Shown here: positions 53,336 through 64,000 of the stretch, in pieces
Layout of the letters: the number at the start of each line of letters is the position of its first letter
How positions within the stretch are numbered: position 1 is the stretch's first letter
Assembly (NCBI GenBank): GCA_013400155.1
Contig: VXBM01000668.1
Span: 5,675 to 69,674 of the forward strand
DNA length: 64,000 nucleotides
Direction: 5' to 3'
DNA from: Helopsaltes ochotensis
Lineage: Eukaryota; Chordata; Aves; Passeriformes; Locustellidae
Notes under the pieces: generated by a model
Told to the model about the DNA's origin: nothing
What the model saw: only the letters and a program-made list of their open reading frames with translations
Databases searched by the model: none
Translations under genes and position numbers: made by a program

Positions 53336-56300
53336 GTAACTTTCTACCATGTTAAGAATTTAATTCAGTATTGTTTTCATTTTCTATTAGCTAATTTATC
53401 ATTTCTCCATTTCGTCTAATGGGAAAACATTTTGACAGAAACATGATAGGAGAATTAGATATTTATGGCTCATACTTCTGGCTTCTAGTTAGTAGCTTGA
53501 TTTTAGGCAGTGTTGTATATATGACGGGGTTTTAGTGTGTGTCACAGTATTTTGCAGACTTCTTGTTTGTGCAGGTACGTGTCCATCTCTGTCAAAGTAT
53601 TGTCTTCCCTGAATCCACTAACTTTTTTGGTTGTTTACTTACTAAAGTTAAAGCTTAGTAGGATTGCTGATTTTTCTCCCCTTCCTCCCCTCTGCCTTTA
53701 TGTTTTCCCATGAGGGTGGAGATGGATTTCTTTAAGGTTAAAGATGCAGTTTTTAGCTGAAATAAAATTATCGTTGATCACAAAGTTGCTATTGGTGATG
53801 TAGTAGTATTAAGGAGTCTGTAAGTAGCTGCTGTCATGCTTGTATCCATAATACTCTCTTTAATGTACAGTAGTGGAATACAGGCTTTTCTAACTTGAAA
53901 GGTCAAAATTATGGAAGTTTTATCATAGTGATAAGTGATATCATATGTTGTTCTTTAGTGGTTTTCAGTGACAAATGCATGGACTATTGTAAGAAGTGAT
54001 GATTTGTGTTAAAAAGACATTCCAGCGCCGTCCTTTTGTTAAAATAGAATTTGAAAGTAAGTTTTCTTTGTGTTTCTTATTGAAACTATAGCATGAATTT
54101 TCCTTTTAGTTGTTAGATGTTTGTAGCAGGGAAAATTGTGTTTTCTGTCTTTGATATTTGTTGGTATTTTTAGAAGGAGTGATTGTTAATGAAACTGGGC
54201 TTAATATTCTCTTTCCAAAGCAGATTCATTTAGACCCACCTAGTTAGAAAAAAAAGAGGTAATTGCCTAATTAATTACCTAATTGGGAAGTGAGTGTAAG
54301 TTTTGGTAGTTTTGGATCCTGGATGTATACTTCTCAGGTGTGTGTGTGACCAGTGCATTCCTGAAACCATGAGAATGCTGTGAGATTAAAAATGACATGT
54401 ACCACTGTCTCCTTGTGATATTTTTTTTAAAGCTATTCTGTCTCTTGTTCTCAATGATTCTTCTCTTACTTCACACTTCAGATGTGTTCTTTTAGGCATC
54501 TTTACTTACAGGGGTAGAATAACACGTATTAGTATGGAAGGGAGGGTTTTACAACTTCATGGAGAAGAGGTTTGGGGTCTTGATTTTGATAGAACTCTGG
54601 AAATCTGTAGAAACTGTACTCAAAAAGGAAGGTGATTCTTCAGAACTGTGTGAGGTTATTCACAACTGATAGTTTTTGAACCAGTATGACTAGTTTGGGA
54701 TGACTGTCTTGGGAGAATATGGTATAGGAAAAAAGCGAGCTTTAATCATGTTTATGTGGATTTTTTTCTGTGTATTTTCTTTAAAATGGTCTGTACACAA
54801 AGTTGCAAACAAGATTTATTGGTATTTCTTGACAGAATTGGGATGCTGTACCAGTTTGTGGTGGAAAAGTATATATCTGGATGTGTAAGTGCTGGAGAAG
54901 TTAGACTTCTAAAGGCTTGGGACTTTAAGTAGGCTGTAAAACATCTGATGGAGATTTACACTTACTTTCCATTGGACATTTTTGATTGTTTCTTCGGTGT
55001 AATAATCTGTACAAAACAATTATTCACGGTATTTTGGTTAGTTGGTTTTGTTGTTGTTTTTTTAAAAGTGAGATTTTATTATCCTTCACTAAAAGTTTCA
55101 CCACAACCTGCTTTTTCACTGTGCTCTCATTTCACATGAGATCCAGATTCCTGTTTCTCCCAAATCCAGGAAAATGGACACCAGCTAGAATTTGAATCAG
55201 TGTTGCTTTCTTTGGATGTGTTTATTCAGTGTTCAATAGACTTTCTTGGTAATGCTGTCAAGAGTTAAGTATTTACCTCTCGGTATTGCTAGGCTTTCTT
55301 AATTTTTCAAAACCATTTTTGTTGTGTGATTTGGTGTTAAGAGGCCAGCTGTTCTTTGCCTTTGGTTTGTAGAATGCAACAAGCGGTCATTCCTTGGTCT
55401 TGGATTTCATGTTGTTTCGTTTAAAGGAACAATATGCTGTGTTTCTCTGGGTTAGCCCCTCTGTAGAGGAATACAGCCTCTGTAGGTGGCAACATTTGGC
55501 AGCCTGCAAGGAACAGGTAGGTGATTTTTTTTTTTATGCTCTGGAAAGTTTACCAGAAGGTATTTTGCTTATTACAGGTTTTGTCTTTTTGTGAACATGT
55601 ATCTGGCAATGATACTCTTATTTGGCAGTAGACACCACCCAGGACGCAGAAAAATTGAGAATTGCAACTTCCAGGAATATCATTACAAGACCATTTTTGC
55701 AACTTGTTTTGTAAAACTAGGTCGCAACTGCATTAACTGGCCAGGGTTCAGATTCCCTACAGCTGGCATCTCCAGAGGGCTCCCAGTTCCATATCACCTG
55801 CATCATTTAGTTCTCCATCTCTCAGGCTCTGGGCCTCGCTCCCAGACCCAGTTCCATCCTTTTCTGCCTATCCTCTCCAAAGGAGGGAGTCTTTAAGCTT
55901 CAGAGAACTGTCAGCAATGCAGGTGCTGGATTTTTTTGCTGGTCCCTGTTTTTCAGCATTTGTTATGTATCAGCAAAGGTCTGCAGTTAAATCCTAGTCC
56001 CATGTGAAGTAAATTATGAATGGAAGCTAGGAAGCTTCCACAGCTGGGAGGGGAGAGCGGTGACTGTCAGGACCACATGGCCTTTCCCAATATTCTCCTC
56101 TGGCTTTGAGATCCTTTTAGTGGAGGGAGCCAGTGTTTCTGTGCTCCTTTTCTTTGTGTGTATACATAAACGTGTTGCATAGAGATACTGAAATCAAGTG
56201 CTTATTTGTAGTAGAAAGGTAAATAAGTAAATCTTTAAAAAGAAGTGCATGTAGCTTCATCTTTGAAATTCAAGAAATCATCATTACAGTTGAATATATA

Positions 56301-59300
56301 CCAACATGAAAACCATTAGTATAAGCGTAATGCTACCTCCAGTCCTCTAGCTATACAGTGAAAATGTGAGTCTAGGTTGATGATGTTTTCTGTAAGATCA
56401 CAATTACAAAACATAAAACTTAATCTGAAACAAACTTCTTGAGACCATGATTGGAAGAGTAATTGCCCTTTGTAATGATGCAATAGCTGTGTCATACTTG
56501 AGCTGCAGAAGGATACTACAAAGTCTGTAACAATAGTGCTCAGCCAGTTGATGCATAACTTAGTACTTCATATGGTGTCAGTTATAAAGGGGCCACACAA
56601 AATGCAGAATCAATATATTTTGGCATGTAAAACTTCTAATTCACTTAACAAAACTACATCTTTTTCGTACAAAGTACTCAAGATGCGGTGCTGGTGAAGT
56701 GTGGCATGTAGTAATGAAATGAACGTCTGTGAGACCAGTTACAACTTGCTGCCTTCCAGTGCTTACTTTGCTTACATCTTCTCCAAACAAGGAGTTTGCT
56801 GTTTCACAATACAGAATAATAACTAATTCTTGCATGTGTTGCTGCCACTGATTAGGTTGTACATGCAATATAAAACAGTGAGGTTTTTTGAATTTGCACT
56901 AGTATTTGAGTCTGCCAAAGCATTTTCTAACTGTATATGCAAAGTATTTCATACTCGTTAGTTTTACTCTATAGTAGCATATTAATGCATCTAATTACAG
57001 ATGTAGTGCAGTATCTGAAAATGAGTTAGTGTGACAACTTGACTAGTGAGAGCTGTGTTTAGGCACAAAAAATGTGAACGTTGAATGTAAACAGCTGCAA
57101 ATGTGATTGGAAATATTTGAACACAGTAATTTGCTTTTTTATTAAACTTGTTTGACTTCAGTAGGAAACTGAATCATCATTTAATGATAAAAAGAGCTGG
57201 AAACAGCATTCATATTTTAACTGGCAAGATACTTACTGGCTTTGTGGAAGATGGGTTTTAAAACAAGGGTTCTGGCTCTGGTTTAGGAAACTGTGTGAAC
57301 CTAGCTGCTACTGTTCCTGCAGAGTCTTAACAAGGCCCTCCAAAAATATTTGTCAAGGGAGAACATTTTTTCTCTCAGATCTTTATAAAAGTTAATGACA
57401 CCATCAAGGGAAAAGGGAGAAAAAGATTAGATCTAAATTACCAATGTTGAATCTTAAGCAGAAAGAGTGGAACAGAGCTATGATACTTTTAACATTATTA
57501 GGGGGTGGTGAAGAGAGAAGATAAATGGTGAAAAAGGTCTCTTCCAAATGTTGATTTGAACAAGGAGGGATTCAGGGGAAATTTGTAGAACCATGAAAAT
57601 TGCTTGAGTGGTACTGGACAAATAAAATTCATACATGTTAAATAAAAAGAAGCAAGCTTTTCAAATACTTTTGTATGTTTACATTACTGATAGCATTTGA
57701 GGGAGAGTTATTGGTGTCACTGTTCATTGTTGTATCTTCATTGTTATGTTACTTTCATTATTGTTAAATATGAAACCAAAGCAGTGACTGCAGTGTTAAT
57801 ACATTCAAGAAGCTTTTTGAAGAATGTTGCTCAGGAATTGGGATGTACCAGAGACAGGTTGCAGAGACAACAATAATTCGACCTCATTTGAGTATATTTA
57901 TTTTGTACACAGCTGCATATTATCTATTCCACACCACCCTGCATTCTTCAGGGTGTATAGGATGGTTCTCTATGTTAGACCACCGCTCAGTGTTAGGGAG
58001 TGTACAGCAAATGAGCAGATAGAGACATTACAGAAAGAAAGGATGGCCAAGGTGTTGAAAGTGGAGCTTTGTTGTGGAAAACACGATCAACTGTCCTGTC
58101 CTCTGTTGCAGTTCATGTCAACTGCTAGGTAAGTTGCTTTGTTAGGAATTCACAGGTAGCTGTTAGCTGTTTTTTCCATATGAAGACCTGGTTTGGGATT
58201 TTGGGATCTGAGCATTCACACCTGCAACTGTATTAACCGAGCAGTGAGCTTTTAAAAAACACTTAGTTGTAGCAAATCAGGAATTCTTATAAATCCATCT
58301 TGGTATCTCAGATTGGGTGACTGGGTGCAGCAGACTTGGAGTTTTATTCTTTACATCCTGTGGTTTCCCTCTATTTCAAGAGAGTCGAGATCTTGCATAC
58401 AGGTGTTGTTCAAGTTAATTCATTGATGTTTGGACTGCACTGAAATGCTGTAGATAAAATGCTTCTAGAGAGAAGGCAGCGAGATAATTCATAGTCAGTG
58501 CAAATTTCTTTGAATTATGAGATAACTAAGGGCTCAGCCTGACCAAGGAGGACAAAGCAAACAGCGACTTTCCTGTTTGTTTACTGAACATCATATGTGC
58601 TGGTGCATTAGGTAAGGTGGTATTTTTTAAGAAAGGAAGAAAATTGTGTTACCTGACATCTGGTGGATTCTGACAATAGATTGATACTAGGGAAACATAT
58701 ATTTTAATGTGAGTAAGGTAGTGAACTTCCATGGGTTTTATTCCTGGAATCATTTGGGCTAAGCCCTCCACATGCAATGTGTTCTTCCCCTCTATACGAT
58801 TTAGAGCAGATGAGCAGATTTGGTAGCTGTAGGTTCTGACAATGGAGACATAATGGAGAAGGAATATACAAAACTTTAGCTATAAGCAGAAGTGTTGCTC
58901 ACTCATACAGAAACAACATAATTAACATTATTAAGGTACTGTGAGCAATTCAGAAAACTCAAGTAGAGTGCTGTTAGTGACTCAGGATGTAAGGATGTGT
59001 GAGGGGAAATTACTATATGGACAGAAATTAAAAAGGTGTTTGCCTCAGAAAGGCTGATGGAGAATCTGAAAGAAAGGCATCACTGCATAAAAAGGAATCT
59101 GATCTCCCTTTTCAAATACAAGAAGAAATCTCATGAATTCAAGGGGAGGAATACAACTGAACTGCTTTTTTGTATATTGTGTGATGAGATTATGGAGAAT
59201 TTTTTTATTGATTGTTCTTGAAGCTACCTCATATCCAGATTTAACAGTTAAAGCTTTGAATTTTATCCTAAAGATTCTGCTCCAGGTATTTTAACTACTT

Positions 59301-62300
59301 CCAATTCAAATGTGGCTGTCAAGGATCTTAAATCTTAGCTCCCTTTCCCTTAAGCATGACTTAAGTGTCTGGTTTGAACTTATTCCAACAGTTTTCTGTA
59401 TATCTAGTTCTAATAGTTATTCACTTTTTTTTTTTTCAGTGTAGCATTTTGACATGGTGAAGTAAGAGCATTTGTAATTCAGTGTGAGGCATAGAGACAA
59501 GCTCATTAGTCTCACTGTTTCAGAAAATATGTATAAACCAAACGTTTCAGTTCAGATCTACTTTGAAAAGTTTTGGCTTATTGTCCTTTACTAAGTTTAG
59601 AAGTGAGGTCTGTGCCAAGTAAAAATTATGAGGCAGCATCACAGAAGCCTTGGAGCTGTGTGTCAGAGGTGTGTGCACTTCTTTATTTCTACCAGTTGAA
59701 GTTATTTGTTGTAATTTGGAATTAATTTTTAGCTACGACTAGAAGAAGTCACTGGAGCCTCTGATATGTTAGGAAAAAATGATTCTGCCCCACCTGCCAG
59801 GTTTATTTTGAGAATATAGTTTGAATAATTTGATAGAGGGAGGATGAATAGATTTACTTGATGAAATTTTTATTTTTTTCTGTTTTCAATGTTTAAATAT
59901 TTGTAAAAAATTTTAGGTATAGTCTAAGCTTTTTTGAGCATTCCTTTCTTTTGCTCATTTGTCACCCTAACTGAATTTCATGTTTGTGTTGGTTCTTTCT
60001 GTTGTGATTGCTTTATTTGGAGCTTTTAGGAGACTGTCTCTAAAAGTTACCCCATTTTCAGTTGGAGACCTAGGTACAACTTTTTGTTACAATAAACTTG
60101 TAACTTGGACACAAGAGACTGTGATGTTTCTCCCATGTGCACGTGGGATATCAGGTGTAGATTTTGTTGTGCCAATAGGCAGTCAGCAAAGTCTCCTACA
60201 GGCAGAAATTAGTGGTCTTGTACTCGATTGCAGTGAATTTTATAGATGTAAGTCCATTCTTCCAAATTTTTTGCTCATTGGGACATTTCACTAGCATATG
60301 TTGTTTACAGCTATCACTCCATATTACTTAAAATTTGTCTTTAATTTCCCTTTTTTTATTACTATTGATTTGTATCATCCCATTGTCTTCACTGACAAAA
60401 TCCAGATAAAGAAAAACATTAATTAAAAAAAGGTTTTTAAAAAATATACTGCAAAAATAAGATGAAACAACAGATATAGAGTTCTAAAAAAAAAATTGTA
60501 ACTGCATTTTTTTTCTTACCTCAGGTCAGATTTGGCCACTTCCTTCCTTCTGCCACTTCCTGGTGCCAGATTCTTTTTGGGAGGCAATGTTTCTTGTCTT
60601 GACTGACAAGAGGTGCTGTCTCTGGTAGGATAAAATATCTTTGCTTTCTTTCTTTTTGTCTTTGATCTCTTACCCTTTACTGTCTTACTTTGTTGTCACT
60701 ATTCTTTCTTCTCCTTGCTGTGCTCGCCCTCTCCTAGTTTCCTCCTCTGAGTGCTCTGGGGTGGGATTTTCAACAGCCACTTGGGACGCTGTAGACCCCT
60801 GTTAGGTGCAAGTGCAATAGAAATTTAATGCCTGCCTCTGTAAGCTTCTTTGAAAAGCAAAGGTCTGGTGTTTCTTTTGGTGTGCACAACATGCCCTCGC
60901 TTATTTCAGAAAAAAGCTGTTGCTGGAAAGGTTTTAGGCAGCCACATACAGAGATGGCTTTGTGTTTTGATTTTGTTTGTTGGCTGATGAGATGAGGTGC
61001 CTGTAGTAGTGCAAGTTTTACTGGGTTATAGCTGATGTATTTGTTACTTCTTGAGCAGAGTCATTGTTTACAAAACTCTTCAGTAACAGTTGATTCCTAG
61101 AGTAAATGCTATTTACTGTGCTATTACTATTAGTTGATTAATACCAAAGCAGCCGGTATTCTTGACTGACGATGATTTCTGATGGCTCATTCTATGACAC
61201 TGTATTTACTCTAGGAATGAGGATGAGGTGAAATCTATCATAAACAGTGTAAAAATCAGCATGAATTAATGTGACAGATAAAAATGTCAATATTTGTATT
61301 AGGGTTGTAATTTTAACTGAATTTCCAGACCGGTTTTCAGACCAACAGGGCTGCTTTCTGGATGCTTGATGGTACAGGATGGTACTTCATGACAGCTTCT
61401 GGAATTAAATACCTGGGTGTGTCTGAGGACAGCATTAGAATTACTTTAGCAGATGAATAGCAGTGTCCTGAAGGTACCTGGTTGGAGAGCAGTGCTGTGA
61501 GCTGTTAAACAGGTGATACCCTGAGTACTTGATAGGTATCTCAAGTATCCTAACTCTAGCAGCAATAGATCATACATGATTTTCAAGGTCACAAATGCAT
61601 TAGTATATAGTCATGTAAGGACCTCCTGTGTGATTGTCAATAAATTCTGTCTTTATCTCCAAAAAAATTATTCTTGTAAGAATCAACATTCAGTTTTTAC
61701 TGGAAATATTTTTTTTGCATATTTACCTGTGTGTGTGTATTATTGTAAAGCATGTGTACATGCTCAGAAATCATTGTTCACCTAGAATGAATTTTAAACT
61801 GCTGTGAGTCTTGATTATAAGCCCTTGTCAGTTGGACTTTCTTTCATGATAGAATGTAATTAACTCTAAAAAACTCCATGATTTGGGCAGAAAGGCTTCT
61901 CTGTGCTCAGGATACCATCACATCATTTCCACTCAACAAAGCAAATGTTAGAATTATTGTGTATTTGCAAATGCTTTTAATGTAGGCAGGAGATGTGCCT
62001 AAGACAAATGGTGCTTAGTGTACAGCTGTTACATGTATTTCAGCATGCAGGCTGAGGTGTGGGCTATCTCTGCAAGTGGAAACTCTCTGTGGTGAGAAGC
62101 AGCTAATGATCCACTGATGAAGTGGGTCTGTGGGAGCAACTTTACTAACAGTAATAGTGCTGGAGCAAAGGTCACGTCTAGACTGATGTAATTTTGCCAC
62201 TGCAGCTGCCAAAGTTTCCTCTGTCTTTACTTCTGAGAGCAGATAAGGCCACTAACTTCAGCCCCTGAATTATTGCTGGTGTTACTTTTCATATGTCCAA

Positions 62301-64000
62301 AGTAGACTTTTTGAAACTAGTTGTGGAAAAGGAGGTGAGTTTGGGAAAGAGATTTCAAGGATGCCCTTGAAGAAAGACATTTAAGCATCATAAAAGTAAA
62401 CTGTAGAGAATTCAGAGCTTTCCATGTAATGACTAAGCTTTTTTTAGTCTAGATGTGCATAAGATAGCTCAGATGATTTCAATTCCATACCCATTTCCTG
62501 CTATCATTTGTGGTGTTCTGATAAGATGAAAATGTCAGTAAGTGTAGTTTGGTCGCCGACAGTGCAGCTGTTAACCATGATTGTTCTGCTGTTAACCGTG
62601 ACCTGTTGGTTACATTAATTAGATATCTTGCAGGTTTAAGAAGACCGAGTAGAAACTGCAATGTCTTGACTCAGGAGTAGGTCCGACACATTTTCCAGCT
62701 CTCTTCTCCCTTGGTTATCTTTAATTTTAGAAAATTCCAAAGACAAAAAAAAGGCCTGTTTACCTTCCTGAATTCAGAAAAAATGGATACTGCGATCTGC
62801 AGGTACCTTTTCCAAGGTTGTTTGCCATAAGGCCTATGAAATGCCAAGCAGGATCTGACAACATACAGTGTTCCTTATTCTGAAAAACACTTGCGGTGAG
62901 CAGAGAAAACAGCTTGAGATTTTGCTGTAGAAGAATGGCTTTGTAAATGTAGATATACAGGTAAAGATTCATTAGAATATAAACTTGTCTTTATAGTGTA
63001 GATAATTGAATCATTGACTGTTATTCGTCAAATTTCTACTGGGAGAGGTTGCTGTTGATAATGTTCTTGTGCTGTTGCAGATTGCTGTCTGAAGTTTATT
63101 TAGAAGCAGAGAATCTGCAAGTTTCAAGATTCAACAAACTCTCAAGGTTGTCTCATTAATAAAGAAGTATAAATGGAGGATATTAATAAGTTTTGGGTTG
63201 TCTCATAGTTTGTTGGAATATTATCCAGCTCTTAAGTATTGTAGTTACTGAGAGGTATCATTCTTACTGTGCCTCAAAGCTCAGTTAATATTTTTTTCCT
63301 GGAAGCATTAGGAATTAAAGGAAAATGACCAGAAAGTGAAAGAAAGGATTGTTAGGAATTGCATGCCAGAATACATTTATTTAGCCAAGACTGAAGTACT
63401 TCAAGGTGATAATTGAATGAAATGCAGGACTCCAGGCTCTAATTTTGAGAAGTACCATGATGTATCTCTTCAGAGGAAGTATTTCAAGTCATCTGCTGAT
63501 GAACACTCTTGTCATGCTTGCATTAAATGTTGTGTTGGGCTTCTTCTAAACCTGCTATTCCTTCCTTCTAAATGTCCTTCTTTAAAAATTACCACTTTTC
63601 AAGAAAGCAGACACTTTCTTAGCTTGTGTTATAGGACATGGCATTAAATGTCCCTAATCAGTAAGATGATGTTGCTTGCATGTTCTTTCACAGTGCTGAG
63701 CATTTGGAGATCTTGACAGTGTATAGCAAATTTCAAAGTCCGTAATGTAGTTTGTTCTAGTTAATTGAAAAACTCTAGAGAAGCTGCTGGACTCAGAAGT
63801 ATGTCAGAAGTTAGAAACTGTGGAGGAAATCTGATGGCCTATATTCAGGATAGAGCAAGCCTTAGGGTTAAAGAGGACAAAACAAGTTGTGTGTAAATAA
63901 TTGGGTCCTTTTGTTTTCCTCCTGCAACAGTTGTAGGCATCCTCTAATTGTCCACAAGAAAAATGGATGTTGACTGTATAGTTCACTATCGACTGTACCA
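53336..64000 (+). other. Intron-like DNA, no exon recognised
   Basis: About 10.7 kb of T-rich sequence on the plus strand, consistent with a long first intron. Frames of about 100 codons exist at 57824-58132 and 59980-60294, but neither has a family match or a convincing acceptor-donor pair. Includes a 15-bp inverted repeat pair at 61093-61218. Confidence 0.45.
61093..61218. repeat. 15-bp perfect inverted repeat spanning 126 bp
   Basis: ATTCCTAGAGTAAAT at 61093-61107 and its exact reverse complement at 61204-61218, separated by 96 bp. No matching target duplication flanks it. It could be a small non-autonomous element, a hairpin-forming transcript segment or chance. Confidence 0.6.

Noticed and set aside
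57824..60294. Frames of ~100 codons at 57.8-58.1 and 59.98-60.29 kb as exons of the third gene
   Set aside because: No good acceptor in frame and no similarity to HOOK3, POMK, HGSNAT or another protein I could recall; composition is intron-like.
53336..64000. Search for POMK or HOOK3 coding exons right of the third CpG island
   Set aside because: No segment resembling their conserved motifs was found by eye; synteny alone is not enough to annotate them.
1..64000. tRNA, rRNA, CRISPR, bacterial operons or a novel defence-type system
   Set aside because: No cloverleaf-like segments, regular spaced repeats or clustered ORFs were found by eye; the window is ordinary avian genic and intergenic DNA.

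Overview
This is a piece of a vertebrate nuclear genome and almost certainly a bird. It has large introns with GT-AG splice sites, CpG-island promoters, many CR1 LINE fragments (3' tails of the ATTCTATGATTCT / TCTGTGATTCTGT type) and LTRs that resemble songbird ERVK/ERVL families. A passerine is my best guess, but that is an inference from repeat style only. There are no bacterial, phage or CRISPR features.

Two complete protein-coding genes can be assembled exon by exon. FUT10 (POFUT3; GT10-family fucosyltransferase, about 475 aa) lies on the minus strand in four coding exons between 24967 (ATG) and 16254 (stop). Its 81-nt first coding exon and its last exon are too short to stand out as ORFs; I found them from splice sites and family similarity. 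FNTA (alpha subunit shared by protein farnesyltransferase and geranylgeranyltransferase-I, 363 aa) lies on the plus strand in nine coding exons from 31064 to 39213, with a poly(A) signal at 39759. Every exon junction in both genes keeps the reading frame. The genes are head to head, with CpG islands at about 26.86-27.74 kb (FUT10 side) and 30.83-31.33 kb (FNTA side). In human they lie apart on 8p (8p12 and 8p11.21), so the adjacency is a synteny point worth noting. They share no pathway beyond both modifying proteins: O-fucosylation in the secretory pathway for FUT10, cytosolic prenylation for FNTA.

Layout: 1-16 kb is downstream of FUT10 and contains CR1 copies, two related short ERVK-like LTRs (the one at 3922-4204 has a matching 6-bp target duplication), a small GC-rich patch at 6.58-6.84 kb and otherwise unremarkable DNA. 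16.2-27.7 kb is FUT10 with its promoter. 27.7-30.8 kb is the intergenic gap, containing a CR1. 31-39.8 kb is FNTA. 40-52 kb is intergenic, with a 24-unit CTG repeat broken by one unresolved base, an ERVL-like LTR of about 1.5 kb with a GC-rich core, and a CR1. At 52.0-53.1 kb a third CpG island is interrupted by a 686-base assembly gap and is followed by a good splice donor. It probably starts a further plus-strand gene whose coding exons lie mostly or wholly beyond the window. 53.4-64 kb is AT-rich, intron-like DNA with no exon I can defend.

I looked for an undescribed system and do not see one. The most useful leads are the gapped third promoter, the FUT10-FNTA head-to-head arrangement, the CTG repeat, the CR1 tail inside the FNTA 3' UTR and a 15-bp perfect inverted repeat at 61.1-61.2 kb.
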